A stretch of 64,000 nt of DNA from Phycisphaerales bacterium (lineage in GTDB: Bacteria > Planctomycetota > Phycisphaerae > Phycisphaerales > UBA1924), in NCBI GenBank assembly GCA_040217175.1, contig JAVJNT010000001.1:620001-684000 (forward strand), given 5' to 3'. Every line of letters starts with the position of its first letter. Positions within the stretch are counted from its first letter, which is position 1. Positions 26,938 through 35,300 of the stretch are shown one piece after another. A model generated the notes under the pieces. That model saw only the letters and a list, made by a program, of their open reading frames with translations, did no database searches and was not told where the DNA came from. The position numbers and the translations under genes are program-made.

Positions 26938-29442
26938 CTAGTTGGTCTCGCCGAGCCGCTGCGAACGCCGCTCCCGGAGGTCTTGCATCACGAGGGTCTT
27001 GTTGCGCGCGGCCAAGGAGTCCTCCCCGGCTTGCGCCGCGCGGATGGACATCTCCAGCAGTTCCAGGGCGAGCCTGTGGTCGGCGCCGACGAGTTGCTCT
27101 GCGTTATGGAAGAGATCGTCGATCTGGAGCATCGCGTCGAGCGGCTCCTCGGGTGCGATGCTCGCCATCGTCCGCAGGGCCTTGGCGGAGATCAGGTCCG
27201 GGTGGTCGGGACCCAGCCGGCTCGAACGGATGCGGTGGACTGCCTCGGCGTGGTCGGCGGCGGCTCGGTTGTCGCCGGCAGCGAGTTCGAGCCGTGCCGC
27301 GACCTCGTGCGCATCGGCGATATCGATGTGGTCGTCGGGCAGCCGTGCATTCAGGATCGAGAACGCTTCGTCGACGTGCAGCCGGGCCTCGTCGAGCTCC
27401 GTGGAATCGACCAAGGCGCGGGCGAGCACGGTGCGAACGTGTGCTTCGGCGTACGCCTGCTCGCTCGCGCCCTCGATCGAGGCGAGCGCCTCACGCGCCG
27501 TCGAGACCGCCTCCGCGGCTTGCCCGCGTGCCAGCAGCGCGTGCGCGTCCCAGGCCATGGCACGGGCCCGGTACGGTTCTCCATAATGACGCGCCAGGAG
27601 GTCTCCGGCGACCCTGAGGACCGTCCGGGCTTCGACGGGACGGTCGAGTGCGAGCAGGGCGCGGCCCAGCTTCAGGTGCTGCCAGCCAGCCTCGGCGGAC
27701 TCGGCGCGTCCCTCGGCGGCCTGCAACTCGAGGATTCGCTGGAACCGGTCGGCGGCGGCTTCGGCCTGCCCGTCGACGAGCAGCATGAGGTAGGCGACTT
27801 CCTCCGCGGCGGCGATCGTCTTCGGATGCGCTTCGCCCAGTTGCTCGCGCCAGGTACGCAGCGCTGCCTCGATGTGCCGTCGGGCGGGACCGAACATCGA
27901 GTGACGCCGGTAGACGAAGCCCAGCGAGTACCGCACCTCGGCCTCGACCAGCGGCGCATCGGCCAGGTCACGATGGATGCGCCGCGACGCGTACTCGAGA
28001 GCATCGAAGAAGCTCGCGTCGGGGCCCACTTCCTCGGGATCCACGCCGAAGATCGCGTTCTGGAGGAACGCGCCCATCCGGCCGGCACGCTCGGCCTCGG
28101 CCTCGGCCTCGATGATCGCCAGCTCCGCCGCGCGCGTGGCCTCGCGCTCGCGATCGGCGAGCGCATGGGCGTTGATCATGCTCGCCACGATGAGCCCCAG
28201 CGCACCAAGGGCGATCAGGGCCGCCATCGAGCCGGCGACGACCGCCGGGCGATGCCTCCGTGCCAGGAGCCTCGCCCGGCGGACGATGCCGGCGTCGCGC
28301 GCCTCGACGGGCTCGAAGGCGAGCCACCGCCGCAGGTCGGTGCCCAGCTGGCCGATCGACGCGTACCGATTCTCTCGATCGGGCGCCATCGCCCGGGCCA
28401 GCACGGCGCTGAGCTCCTGGTCGATGCCCGGGTCGGCCTCGTGGGCGGCCGGCGTCGGGGCCACGAGCGCGCCGAGCAGCGCGTCGCGGGCCGCCTGGTG
28501 GGCGTCGCCCGCGCCCGGCCGGGCCTCGACGCGCATCGACGGCATGCGGCGCGGAGGCTGCCCGGTCAGCAGCTCGAAGCCGACCGCCCCGAGCGCGAAG
28601 ATGTCCGCCCGGGTGTCCAGGTCGCTCAGGTGGCCGGTGAGTTGCTCGGGGGGCATGTAGGCGAGCGTGCCCACCACGCTCCCGCCCTCGGCCAGCCGCG
28701 CCTCGACGCCGTGGTCGAGCGCCTTGGCGACGCCGAAGTCCAGCACGCGTGCGACGCGGTGCTCGTCGACGAGGATGTTGGCCGGCTTGAGGTCCAGGTG
28801 CACGACGCCACGCTGGTGGGCGTGCTGGAGGGCCTCGCACAGGTCGGCCAGGATCCGGACGCGATCGCGCGTCGAGAGCTCCTGCGACTCGGCGAACTCG
28901 TTGAGGGGCCGCCCCTCGACCAGCTCCATCGCGATGAAGGGGCGGTCCTCGCTCGCCCCATCGGCATCGACGACCGGGGCTCGCCCGGCCTCGATGATCG
29001 GCGCGATGCCCGGGTGGCGGAGGCGGCCGAGCATCTCGGCCTCGCGCTCCAGGCGCTCGTCCGATGAGCGGCCGAACAGCTCGGGCTTGATGAGCTTGAT
29101 GGCGACCTCGCGCCTCGGAGTTTCCTGGATGGCCCGGAGCACGACGCCCATGCCCCCGCGGCCGAGCTCGCCGACGATGCGGTAGCGGCCGACGCGTCGG
29201 ATCGCGGCGCCGTCCTTGCCCGCGTTGGAGGCCTGCGCTTCCGCACGTGGCGGGCGCGCGTGCGGGGTCGGCTCCAGGAAGCCCCTCGACTCGTCGTCGC
29301 TGGCGAGCAGGCGATCGACGGCGGTCCGCAGCTCGTCGTCGCCGTTGCAGGCCCGGTCCAACGCGTCGTCGCGCTCCCCGCGCGGCAGGTCGCACATGGC
29401 CTGGAAGAGCTCGGTCACGCGTTCGTACTTGGTCGCGTCCAT
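26938..29442 (-). CDS. Serine/threonine protein kinase with C-terminal helical repeats
   Basis: An 834-residue Hanks-type kinase. Residues about 85-375 form the kinase domain: GELGRGGMG (P-loop), AIKLIK (Lys), HLDLKPAN catalytic loop, and LDFG. The loop is HLD rather than HRD, so it is a non-RD kinase. One membrane helix follows (about 405-428), then TPR-like helical repeats to the C-terminus, probably outside the membrane. The N-terminal 60 residues are the short helical domain common in planctomycete kinases of this class. Its ATG overlaps the stop of the upstream ECF sigma gene, so sigma and kinase are translated together and probably form one signalling pair. Confidence 0.92.
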   Translation of the reverse strand: MDATKYERVTELFQAMCDLPRGERDDALDRACNGDDELRTAVDRLLASDDESRGFLEPTPHARPPRAEAQASNAGKDGAAIRRVGRYRIVGELGRGGMGVVLRAIQETPRREVAIKLIKPELFGRSSDERLEREAEMLGRLRHPGIAPIIEAGRAPVVDADGASEDRPFIAMELVEGRPLNEFAESQELSTRDRVRILADLCEALQHAHQRGVVHLDLKPANILVDEHRVARVLDFGVAKALDHGVEARLAEGGSVVGTLAYMPPEQLTGHLSDLDTRADIFALGAVGFELLTGQPPRRMPSMRVEARPGAGDAHQAARDALLGALVAPTPAAHEADPGIDQELSAVLARAMAPDRENRYASIGQLGTDLRRWLAFEPVEARDAGIVRRARLLARRHRPAVVAGSMAALIALGALGLIVASMINAHALADREREATRAAELAIIEAEAEAERAGRMGAFLQNAIFGVDPEEVGPDASFFDALEYASRRIHRDLADAPLVEAEVRYSLGFVYRRHSMFGPARRHIEAALRTWREQLGEAHPKTIAAAEEVAYLMLLVDGQAEAAADRFQRILELQAAEGRAESAEAGWQHLKLGRALLALDRPVEARTVLRVAGDLLARHYGEPYRARAMAWDAHALLARGQAAEAVSTAREALASIEGASEQAYAEAHVRTVLARALVDSTELDEARLHVDEAFSILNARLPDDHIDIADAHEVAARLELAAGDNRAAADHAEAVHRIRSSRLGPDHPDLISAKALRTMASIAPEEPLDAMLQIDDLFHNAEQLVGADHRLALELLEMSIRAAQAGEDSLAARNKTLVMQDLRERRSQRLGETN

Positions 29443-30023
29443 CAGGCGTGCCCTTCGCCTCCAGCAAGCCGGTCGCGCAGCCAGGCCCGTGCCGTCCGCC
29501 AGTCGAGCTCGACCGTGCGGGGCGACACGCCCAGCACGGCGGCGGCCTCGTCGACGGTCAGCCCGGCGAAGAACCGCAGCTCGACGATGCGGGCCTGCCG
29601 CTGGCTCAGGTGTGCCAGCTCCTCCAGCGCTGCATCGAGTGCCAGCATTTCCACCGGCTCGCCGGCCCCGGGGGTGCCCGAGCCCGAGAGATCGAGCCCG
29701 GTGAGCGTCACCCGCTGCCAGTCGCCGCCGCGCTTCTGGGCCTGCCGCTCGCGGGCGTGCTGGACGGCCGCCTGGCGCATGGCGTTGGCCGCGGCGCCGA
29801 AGAAGTGGTTGCGGCCCTCGAAGTCGGGCGTGGCGGCGCCGAAGAGCTTCTCGTAGGCCTCGTGCACCAGCGCGGTGGCGTGCAGCGAGTGGGCGTTCGA
29901 GCCGCGCAATTGCCGGCCCGCCATGGCGCGGAGCCGGTCGTACACCCGCCCCACGAGCTCCTCGCGGGCCAGGTCATCGCCCGAGCCGACGCGTTCGAGG
30001 AGCTGGGTGAGGTCTTCGTCCAT
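29442..30023 (-). CDS. ECF-type RNA polymerase sigma factor
   Basis: A 193-residue extracytoplasmic-function sigma factor. Region 2 covers LLERVGSGDDLAREELVGRVYDRL-like N-terminal helices and HATALVHEAYEKLFG; region 4 is the helix-turn-helix around LTVDEAAAVLGVSPRTVELDW. The HATALVHEAY segment is typical of the planctomycete/acidobacterial ECF group paired with Ser/Thr kinases. ATG 30023 is the best start; the upstream frame extends through a non-coding region. No anti-sigma gene is present; the co-translated kinase immediately downstream probably controls its activity. Confidence 0.92.
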   Translation of the reverse strand: MDEDLTQLLERVGSGDDLAREELVGRVYDRLRAMAGRQLRGSNAHSLHATALVHEAYEKLFGAATPDFEGRNHFFGAAANAMRQAAVQHARERQAQKRGGDWQRVTLTGLDLSGSGTPGAGEPVEMLALDAALEELAHLSQRQARIVELRFFAGLTVDEAAAVLGVSPRTVELDWRTARAWLRDRLAGGEGHA

Positions 30024-30243
30024 GGTGCACGGCCGCGACGGGGCGGTGAGCGGCGGATCCGAAAAAACTCGCGAACGTCTTGCGCCCTCCCGCGGCGGTT
30101 TGCATATCTCGGGCCAGACCCGTGCCGGCCGTCGCGTGACGACCGGGCCACGGGGCACGCCGCCGGAGGGAGGCGGCGTGCGACCCAGGAGCCGGCCCCG
30201 CGGCGCACCGCCGGGGGCCACCACCAGCACGAGAGGATACGCC

Positions 30244-31203
30244 ATGACTCGCACGAACCGTTCTCGCTTCGTCGTCTCCATCGCCGGAACCACCATCGCC
30301 GCGCTCTCGGCCGCGGCCCTGGCGGACGACCCGCAGGTCTTCAGCGACTGGGGCGCCCAGGCCGACGACATCGCCGACACCGTCGACGCCTACCGCGACG
30401 CCCTGGGCGACCTGAACCGCCCCGAGCCGGGCAGCGTGGGCAGCGGCCGCCGCCAGATCGACTGGGACGCCGCCCCCGACGCCGTCAGCGCCCCCAACGA
30501 CTTCCCGGGCGACTTCTTCAACTTCCCGGCCTTCCCGCGTGCCCGCGGCGTGGTCTTCACGACCGACGGCACCGGCTTCCAGCTTTCTGCGACCGACGCC
30601 AGCGGCGTGGGCATCGAGTTCAGCAACATCGACGCCAGCTACGACGGCCTGTTCAGCACCTTCAGCCCCGAGCGCCTGTTCACGCCCATCGGCGACAACG
30701 TGCTGGACGTGCACTTCCGCATCCCCGGCGAGGACCGCCCCGCCGCCAGCACCGGCTTCGGCGCCGTCTTCAGCGACGTCGACACCGCCCGCCAGACCAG
30801 CCTGACCTTCTACGGCCTCGACGACGAGGTGCTGGGCACCTACTACGTGCCGTCGGCCTCGATCGACAACGAGTCGCTCTCGTTCCTGGGCGTGAAGTAC
30901 GACGAGGCCATCGTGACCCGCGTGCGCATCGTCTCGGGCGACACGGCCCTGGAGGAGGGCGTGACCGAGGCGTGGCCCGCGAACGATCTCGTCGTCATGG
31001 ACGACTTCATCTTCGGCGAGCCGGTGTTCCTGCCGTGCTTCGCCGACCAGGACCGGGACGGCTCGCTGACGATCTTCGACTTCCTGGCCTTCCAGAACAA
31101 CTTCGACGCGGGCGACCTGGCGGCCGACTGCGACGGCAACGGCCTGCTGGAGCTGTGGGACTTCCTCTGCTTCCAGAACGCGTTCGGCGCCGGCTGCCCG
31201 TAA
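30244..31203 (+). CDS. Secreted protein with GC-type dockerin tail, function unknown
   Basis: A 319-residue exported protein. The signal peptide (about residues 1-27, ending ALAADD-like) is followed by a domain of about 240 residues rich in Phe, Asp and beta strands, resembling a secreted beta-sandwich; I do not recognise it. The tail has two Asp-rich calcium-type repeats (DQDRDGSLTIFDFLAFQ and DCDGNGLLELWDFLCFQ) and ends GCP, as in the protease at 17727. It is divergent from the sigma factor gene with 220 nt between them, so the two could share a control region. It is the second such surface protein in the window. Confidence 0.82.
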   Translation: MTRTNRSRFVVSIAGTTIAALSAAALADDPQVFSDWGAQADDIADTVDAYRDALGDLNRPEPGSVGSGRRQIDWDAAPDAVSAPNDFPGDFFNFPAFPRARGVVFTTDGTGFQLSATDASGVGIEFSNIDASYDGLFSTFSPERLFTPIGDNVLDVHFRIPGEDRPAASTGFGAVFSDVDTARQTSLTFYGLDDEVLGTYYVPSASIDNESLSFLGVKYDEAIVTRVRIVSGDTALEEGVTEAWPANDLVVMDDFIFGEPVFLPCFADQDRDGSLTIFDFLAFQNNFDAGDLAADCDGNGLLELWDFLCFQNAFGAGCP

Positions 31204-31242
31204 GGCATCCCGCCGCAACGCCCCAGCGCTGACCCCCAGGGA

Positions 31243-31268
31243 AGCACCCCCGCCCCGGCGGGGGTGCT
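31243..31268 (+). terminator. Strong hairpin after the GC-dockerin gene
   Basis: A perfect 12-bp inverted repeat (AGCACCCCCGCC and GGCGGGGGTGCT) with a 2-nt gap, 40 nt after the stop codon. Stability suggests a transcription end, but there is no T-run after it, so it may act only as an RNA 3'-end stabiliser. Confidence 0.5.
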
Positions 31269-31394
31269 CGCTGCGCGCCGGGCTTCGCACGGGTCGGAGG
31301 GCGAGTTTTCGGGCGTCGTTCTCGAAAGTGGTTCGTGGGGCTTCGCCGGTTGGCGGCGGGGCTCGGTCGGCCGTTGGCGGAGCGTCGGGAGCGA

Positions 31395-31625
31395 GTCTTG
31401 CAGCCTCATAGACAGTTTCCGAGGCCGCGAAGACTCCTGAACGGCCTTCAAGAACGATTTCCGAGGCTTCGGAAACGCCTGAACAGCCTCCGGGAATCAT
31501 TTCCGAGGCCTCGGAAACTGTTGAACGGCCTTCGGAAATGATTTCCAAGGCTTCGGAAACGATCTTTGAGCCTTCGGAAATGATTTCCGAGGCCTCGGAA
31601 ACGATTTCCAAAGCCTCAAAAACTC
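31395..31625. repeat. Array of about eleven 21-bp repeats with palindromic units
   Basis: Ten recognisable 21-bp units start at 31416 and follow without spacers; a weaker unit precedes them. Units alternate between a TTTCCGAGGC type and a CTGAACGGCC/TTGAACGGCC type in the first part, giving a 42-bp higher-order period, then become all similar. The best units contain the perfect 18-bp palindrome TTTCCGAGGCCTCGGAAA (31500-31517 and 31584-31601). Because 21 is a multiple of three, both strands stay open and can be read as heptad peptides, but no start, ribosome site or family supports a gene. It lies between the GC-dockerin gene and the accessory island. Confidence 0.88.
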
Positions 31626-31739
31626 TTGACGCTCGACCCAAAATCTTTCTGAGGGGCGCCAGGGCGGTTTTTCTATGGGACGAGGGGGATGGCCCGGGGG
31701 TGCGGGGTTACGGGACGCGAGCGGGATCGAGCCGCGCGG

Positions 31740-32396
31740 CTACACGAAGTCGCTTGGTTCGCGGACCTCGATGTCGCAGCCTTCCAGCGACACCGCTCCG
31801 CGGAACACGACCTCGACGACCTTGCCGGGTGTGCCGTCGAAGTCCTCGGCAAGCCGGAACGTGTCGGGCCCGCGCGGGCCGGGGACGCCCTTGCCGTTAA
31901 CCGCCTTGTGCCTTGGCGAGCCCGAGTTGCACGCGCTGAATCGCGGCTCAGGATTGGCCGCGAACACCTGCGCGGTGGGCAGCACAAGCACGACGCAGTC
32001 GTCCTTCGAGTAGCGGCCAAAATGGTTGAGCCCCTGCTGGATGGGCTTATCGCCGCCGGGCCAGAAGAAGACGTGCTCGTTGAGGTGCTGCACCAGATCG
32101 GCGAACGTCCACCCCTCGGCCAGCCCGCAGTTCTTTTCGTACAGCGGCGACTCATCGCGGACGTGGACGGCCTGGCCGTCGCACTCGACCACCACCGACC
32201 GGGCCCGCCGCGCACGGCTCAGGTGCGGTGTGCCGGCCGCCGCGAAGATGTCGACGGCCGGCCGCAGCCGCCGGGTCCGCTGGATGTGCTCAAGGTTGGA
32301 CCGTGCGGTGATGTGGAAGAGGGTGGGGCGGAGGCGGGTGAGGGTAGCGAAGGTATAGCTACCACTTAATGTCGCTACGGAACCAAGCCCGACCAT
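31740..32396 (-). CDS. DUF7002-like protein, last gene of the accessory island
   Basis: A 218-residue protein. Near the start, LFHITARSNL and then RRLRP follow the pattern (hydrophobic)-HIT-x3-NL-x2-I that opens DUF7002 proteins and is similar to the NAD-binding start of DarT-type ADP-ribosyltransferases. The fit to DUF7002 is from memory; ADP-ribosyl transfer is only a fold-level guess. The middle has FADLVQHLNEHVFFWPGG, and the end is beta-rich. The chosen ATG lies inside the 3' end of the upstream 1585-residue gene (38-nt overlap), so translation is probably coupled; the exact start is unsure. Confidence 0.6.
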   Translation of the reverse strand: MVGLGSVATLSGSYTFATLTRLRPTLFHITARSNLEHIQRTRRLRPAVDIFAAAGTPHLSRARRARSVVVECDGQAVHVRDESPLYEKNCGLAEGWTFADLVQHLNEHVFFWPGGDKPIQQGLNHFGRYSKDDCVVLVLPTAQVFAANPEPRFSACNSGSPRHKAVNGKGVPGPRGPDTFRLAEDFDGTPGKVVEVVFRGAVSLEGCDIEVREPSDFV

Positions 32397-35300
32397 ATGT
32401 GCTGCCGAGCGGATACTCCACAGGCGAAGAGCCCGCCAAGCGTCGCTGAATGAACTTGAGCCTTTCGCGAGAGTTTGGATGCTCCTGTACAAGCATGGAC
32501 AAGGCAAACATCAGGCCATCAAAGCCACCGTCTTCGACCGCGGCTCTTACATAGTCCTGCGCAGCGCGCCATCCGTACTCAAAGAATCGCCTTGTGTTTT
32601 CTTCATCCAAGTATGAAAGGGTATCCAGATACGACTCGAATTCGGAAGGCACAGTCACGCTCGTTCCCTCACGCACCGGCAGTGGCTTCCCTTGCATGAT
32701 GTGCTCAAAGTAATTCGAATATGCGACCAGATAAGCCCGCTTCTCCTCTTCCGTGTTCTCTGCAATAGACTCATTCGCAGAGTCCACCAGGAAGATCGCA
32801 AGATCGTAGATCTTTAGCATGACAGAAGCCACACTGACCGTCTTGGAGAATACACCAGTAAGCGTCGATGCCGATTCGGTCGACTTGCCAATTAGACCAC
32901 TGATCGAATTAACCCGTGCAGCAAAGTCCGTGTACGCCGTGCCGGCGTCCGCGAGCGACGACAACAGCGAGTTATGCACAGTCTTCATCTGACTCACATG
33001 CAGCACCATAGCTTCCTGCCACTTATCCTGCGCGTAGGTTCGACTCACATCCTCAAGAATGCTCTGCACGGCCGGGCGCTCGATCGCCGAACCAAACTCT
33101 TCGATCACTGACAGGGTTGCCACCCACAAATCTGGATAGGCCGTCATCTGCATGGGCGAGTCTGGCAGCCAGATCCGCTCCATCAATAGGCGAGCCTCGT
33201 ATATCTCGGGAGCTCCCTTGCTTGAATCTCGTGCGACATCATCGATTGCAGATGCCAAGTCTCGCGCCTTTGTCGAACTGAAAGTAGCCCAAGAGCTAAA
33301 TGCAGAAATTGCCGCCAAGACTATCGGATTCGTGTACTCTGCCACAAACGCTTCTGATTCCGTGGTTGTAGGCGCAGCGTATACCCCCTCTTTCTTGTAG
33401 AGATAGTCCACAGAGTCGTAAAGCCATGGTCGCCCGGAACCCACAATTTCCACAGCTGGGAACTCTACTTCAACCTCATCACCTGGTGTTGCGCTACCTC
33501 CACCTGCATCTGATCCGCCGGAAGACACTGTCTCACCATTTGCGCCGCCGCTTCCCCCTGTACCAGTATCCCTGATGCTGCTACCCACGGCATCCGCCTT
33601 GGCAGCGTCGAGCGTCGACACCGGATTGGTCGACCGTGGCTCGGGATTTTCGCCGATTCCGTCGAGCGCGTTCAGCGTTCCACCTTTCTCAGTCGGCGTT
33701 GATGGCACTGCGGCTCGGGCGTTGTCCATGGCTTGCCCCGTCAAACCAGCCACCTGCTCACCGAACTTGACGGCTGCATCCAGTGCATTCGCCGCAGCCT
33801 CGCCAGATAGCTGGCCCGCGGTCGTCGCAGCGGTCGTCGCCATCTGTGACAGATTCTCCAGAATTCCTGCAAACGTTCCGCTGGCTGACATATCGCGGAA
33901 CATGCTGCCATTCTGGATCGCCGAGAGTGCATCCGAAAGACCGGTTGGCATCGCGTACTGGGTCGGCGGCGTTGCCGAGAGCGTGCTGTCCGCCACCGTG
34001 GGGTCGAGCCCCGCCGCGACCTCGGCGGCTCGCTGCTGGTTCAGGTCGATGGCCAGGATCTGTGGGGCCGAATTCGGTATCGGCGAGTCCTGCCAGTTGT
34101 AGAACCGCCTCGTGTCGATGTACTCCGCGGAGTTCGAGCGACCGAGGATCGCCTCTGCAAATACGCCGGCCGAGGGCAGGAAGACGCTCTCGTTAAGCGG
34201 CGACTCCCGCATCTGGGCCTCATACGCCTTGATGTCGTCGCAGTAACCATCTACGTCATCCCCGAGCGAAACGGCGCGATGCCCAAGGAAGTCTTTCTCG
34301 ATTTCCAGGATGTACTCGTGTTCCTTGGCTGGCAGATCGAAGTCATCGGGCAGCGGTGCCCGAGCCAGCGTCCTCAGTGGCGCATCAGTCTGATCCCGGA
34401 TGGACCCCAGAGCCCCGATTCCCTCGCTGGCAAACTCGATCGAAATGCGATCGCTGTCTGGTTGCTGGGTGAAGCCCTTGATGGGCAGATCGTACTGCTG
34501 TTTCATCGAACCGAAACGGCGAGTCACGCTGATTGCGCCACGAACGGGGAAGTTGCCGTCCTGATCCCGCGTGTCGTCGATGTCGAGTTCGACTTCCATC
34601 GAGGAGCTTCGATCCCGAACCGCTGTCTTCGCGAGGAATCCCTGGAGTGCCAACTTGCCCGCACCCCGGCGGCCAGTTGCGACCTGTCTCCCGTCTCCAC
34701 GGCTCTCCGTGAGCGTACGACCACTTTGCTTCTCGACAACCCGCGTGCGATACTCAAAAAGCTCGTCGACGCGGCCCGGGCGATCACCGCCATCACCGCA
34801 CTTGAGCGGGAAAATCATGAGGTTGTCGACGATGCCCAGCGGCGCTGGATCGATTAGATCGACGAGGGGCATTCCGGCTGCAGCACCCTTGACTTCGAGC
34901 TGCTCGATGAGGTCAATGACCTGCTCCTTCTCGAGTCGACTAAGTAAGTAGCGGCTCAGGCCATATCGATGCAAGTGAAAGAAGGCCTCAATTTCAGCAA
35001 TGGTTTCAGAACTATTGATGTCTGAGATAGTTGCAAGGTAGTCCTCAATGGCCTCGCTGACGTCAAGAATCTCGTGTTCTACACCGCTGTGAAGCTGTTG
35101 GAATGTATAGCTCGCTTCTATCGTCTGGAATACCGTCTCAGCATTGCCATGCTCGTCAACGAGCTGAAACTCAACGTCGATTGAGAAATCAATCCGATCG
35201 GATGGATTCAGAAGGCTGTACTGCCCAGACTCAATATAATCTGTGAGATTAGACTTATTATGACCAGGATGCAGTTCGTTAAACTCCATATTGGTCTTAA

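Noticed and set aside
31395-31625. CRISPR array
   Set aside because: Units follow directly without unique spacers, the unit is too short, and no cas gene is present in the window.
29974-31641. 555-residue minus-strand frame starting with heptad peptides from the 21-bp repeats
   Set aside because: After the repeats it runs antisense through the whole GC-dockerin gene. Its start would be a TTG without ribosome site. The repeats stay open only because 21 is divisible by three.
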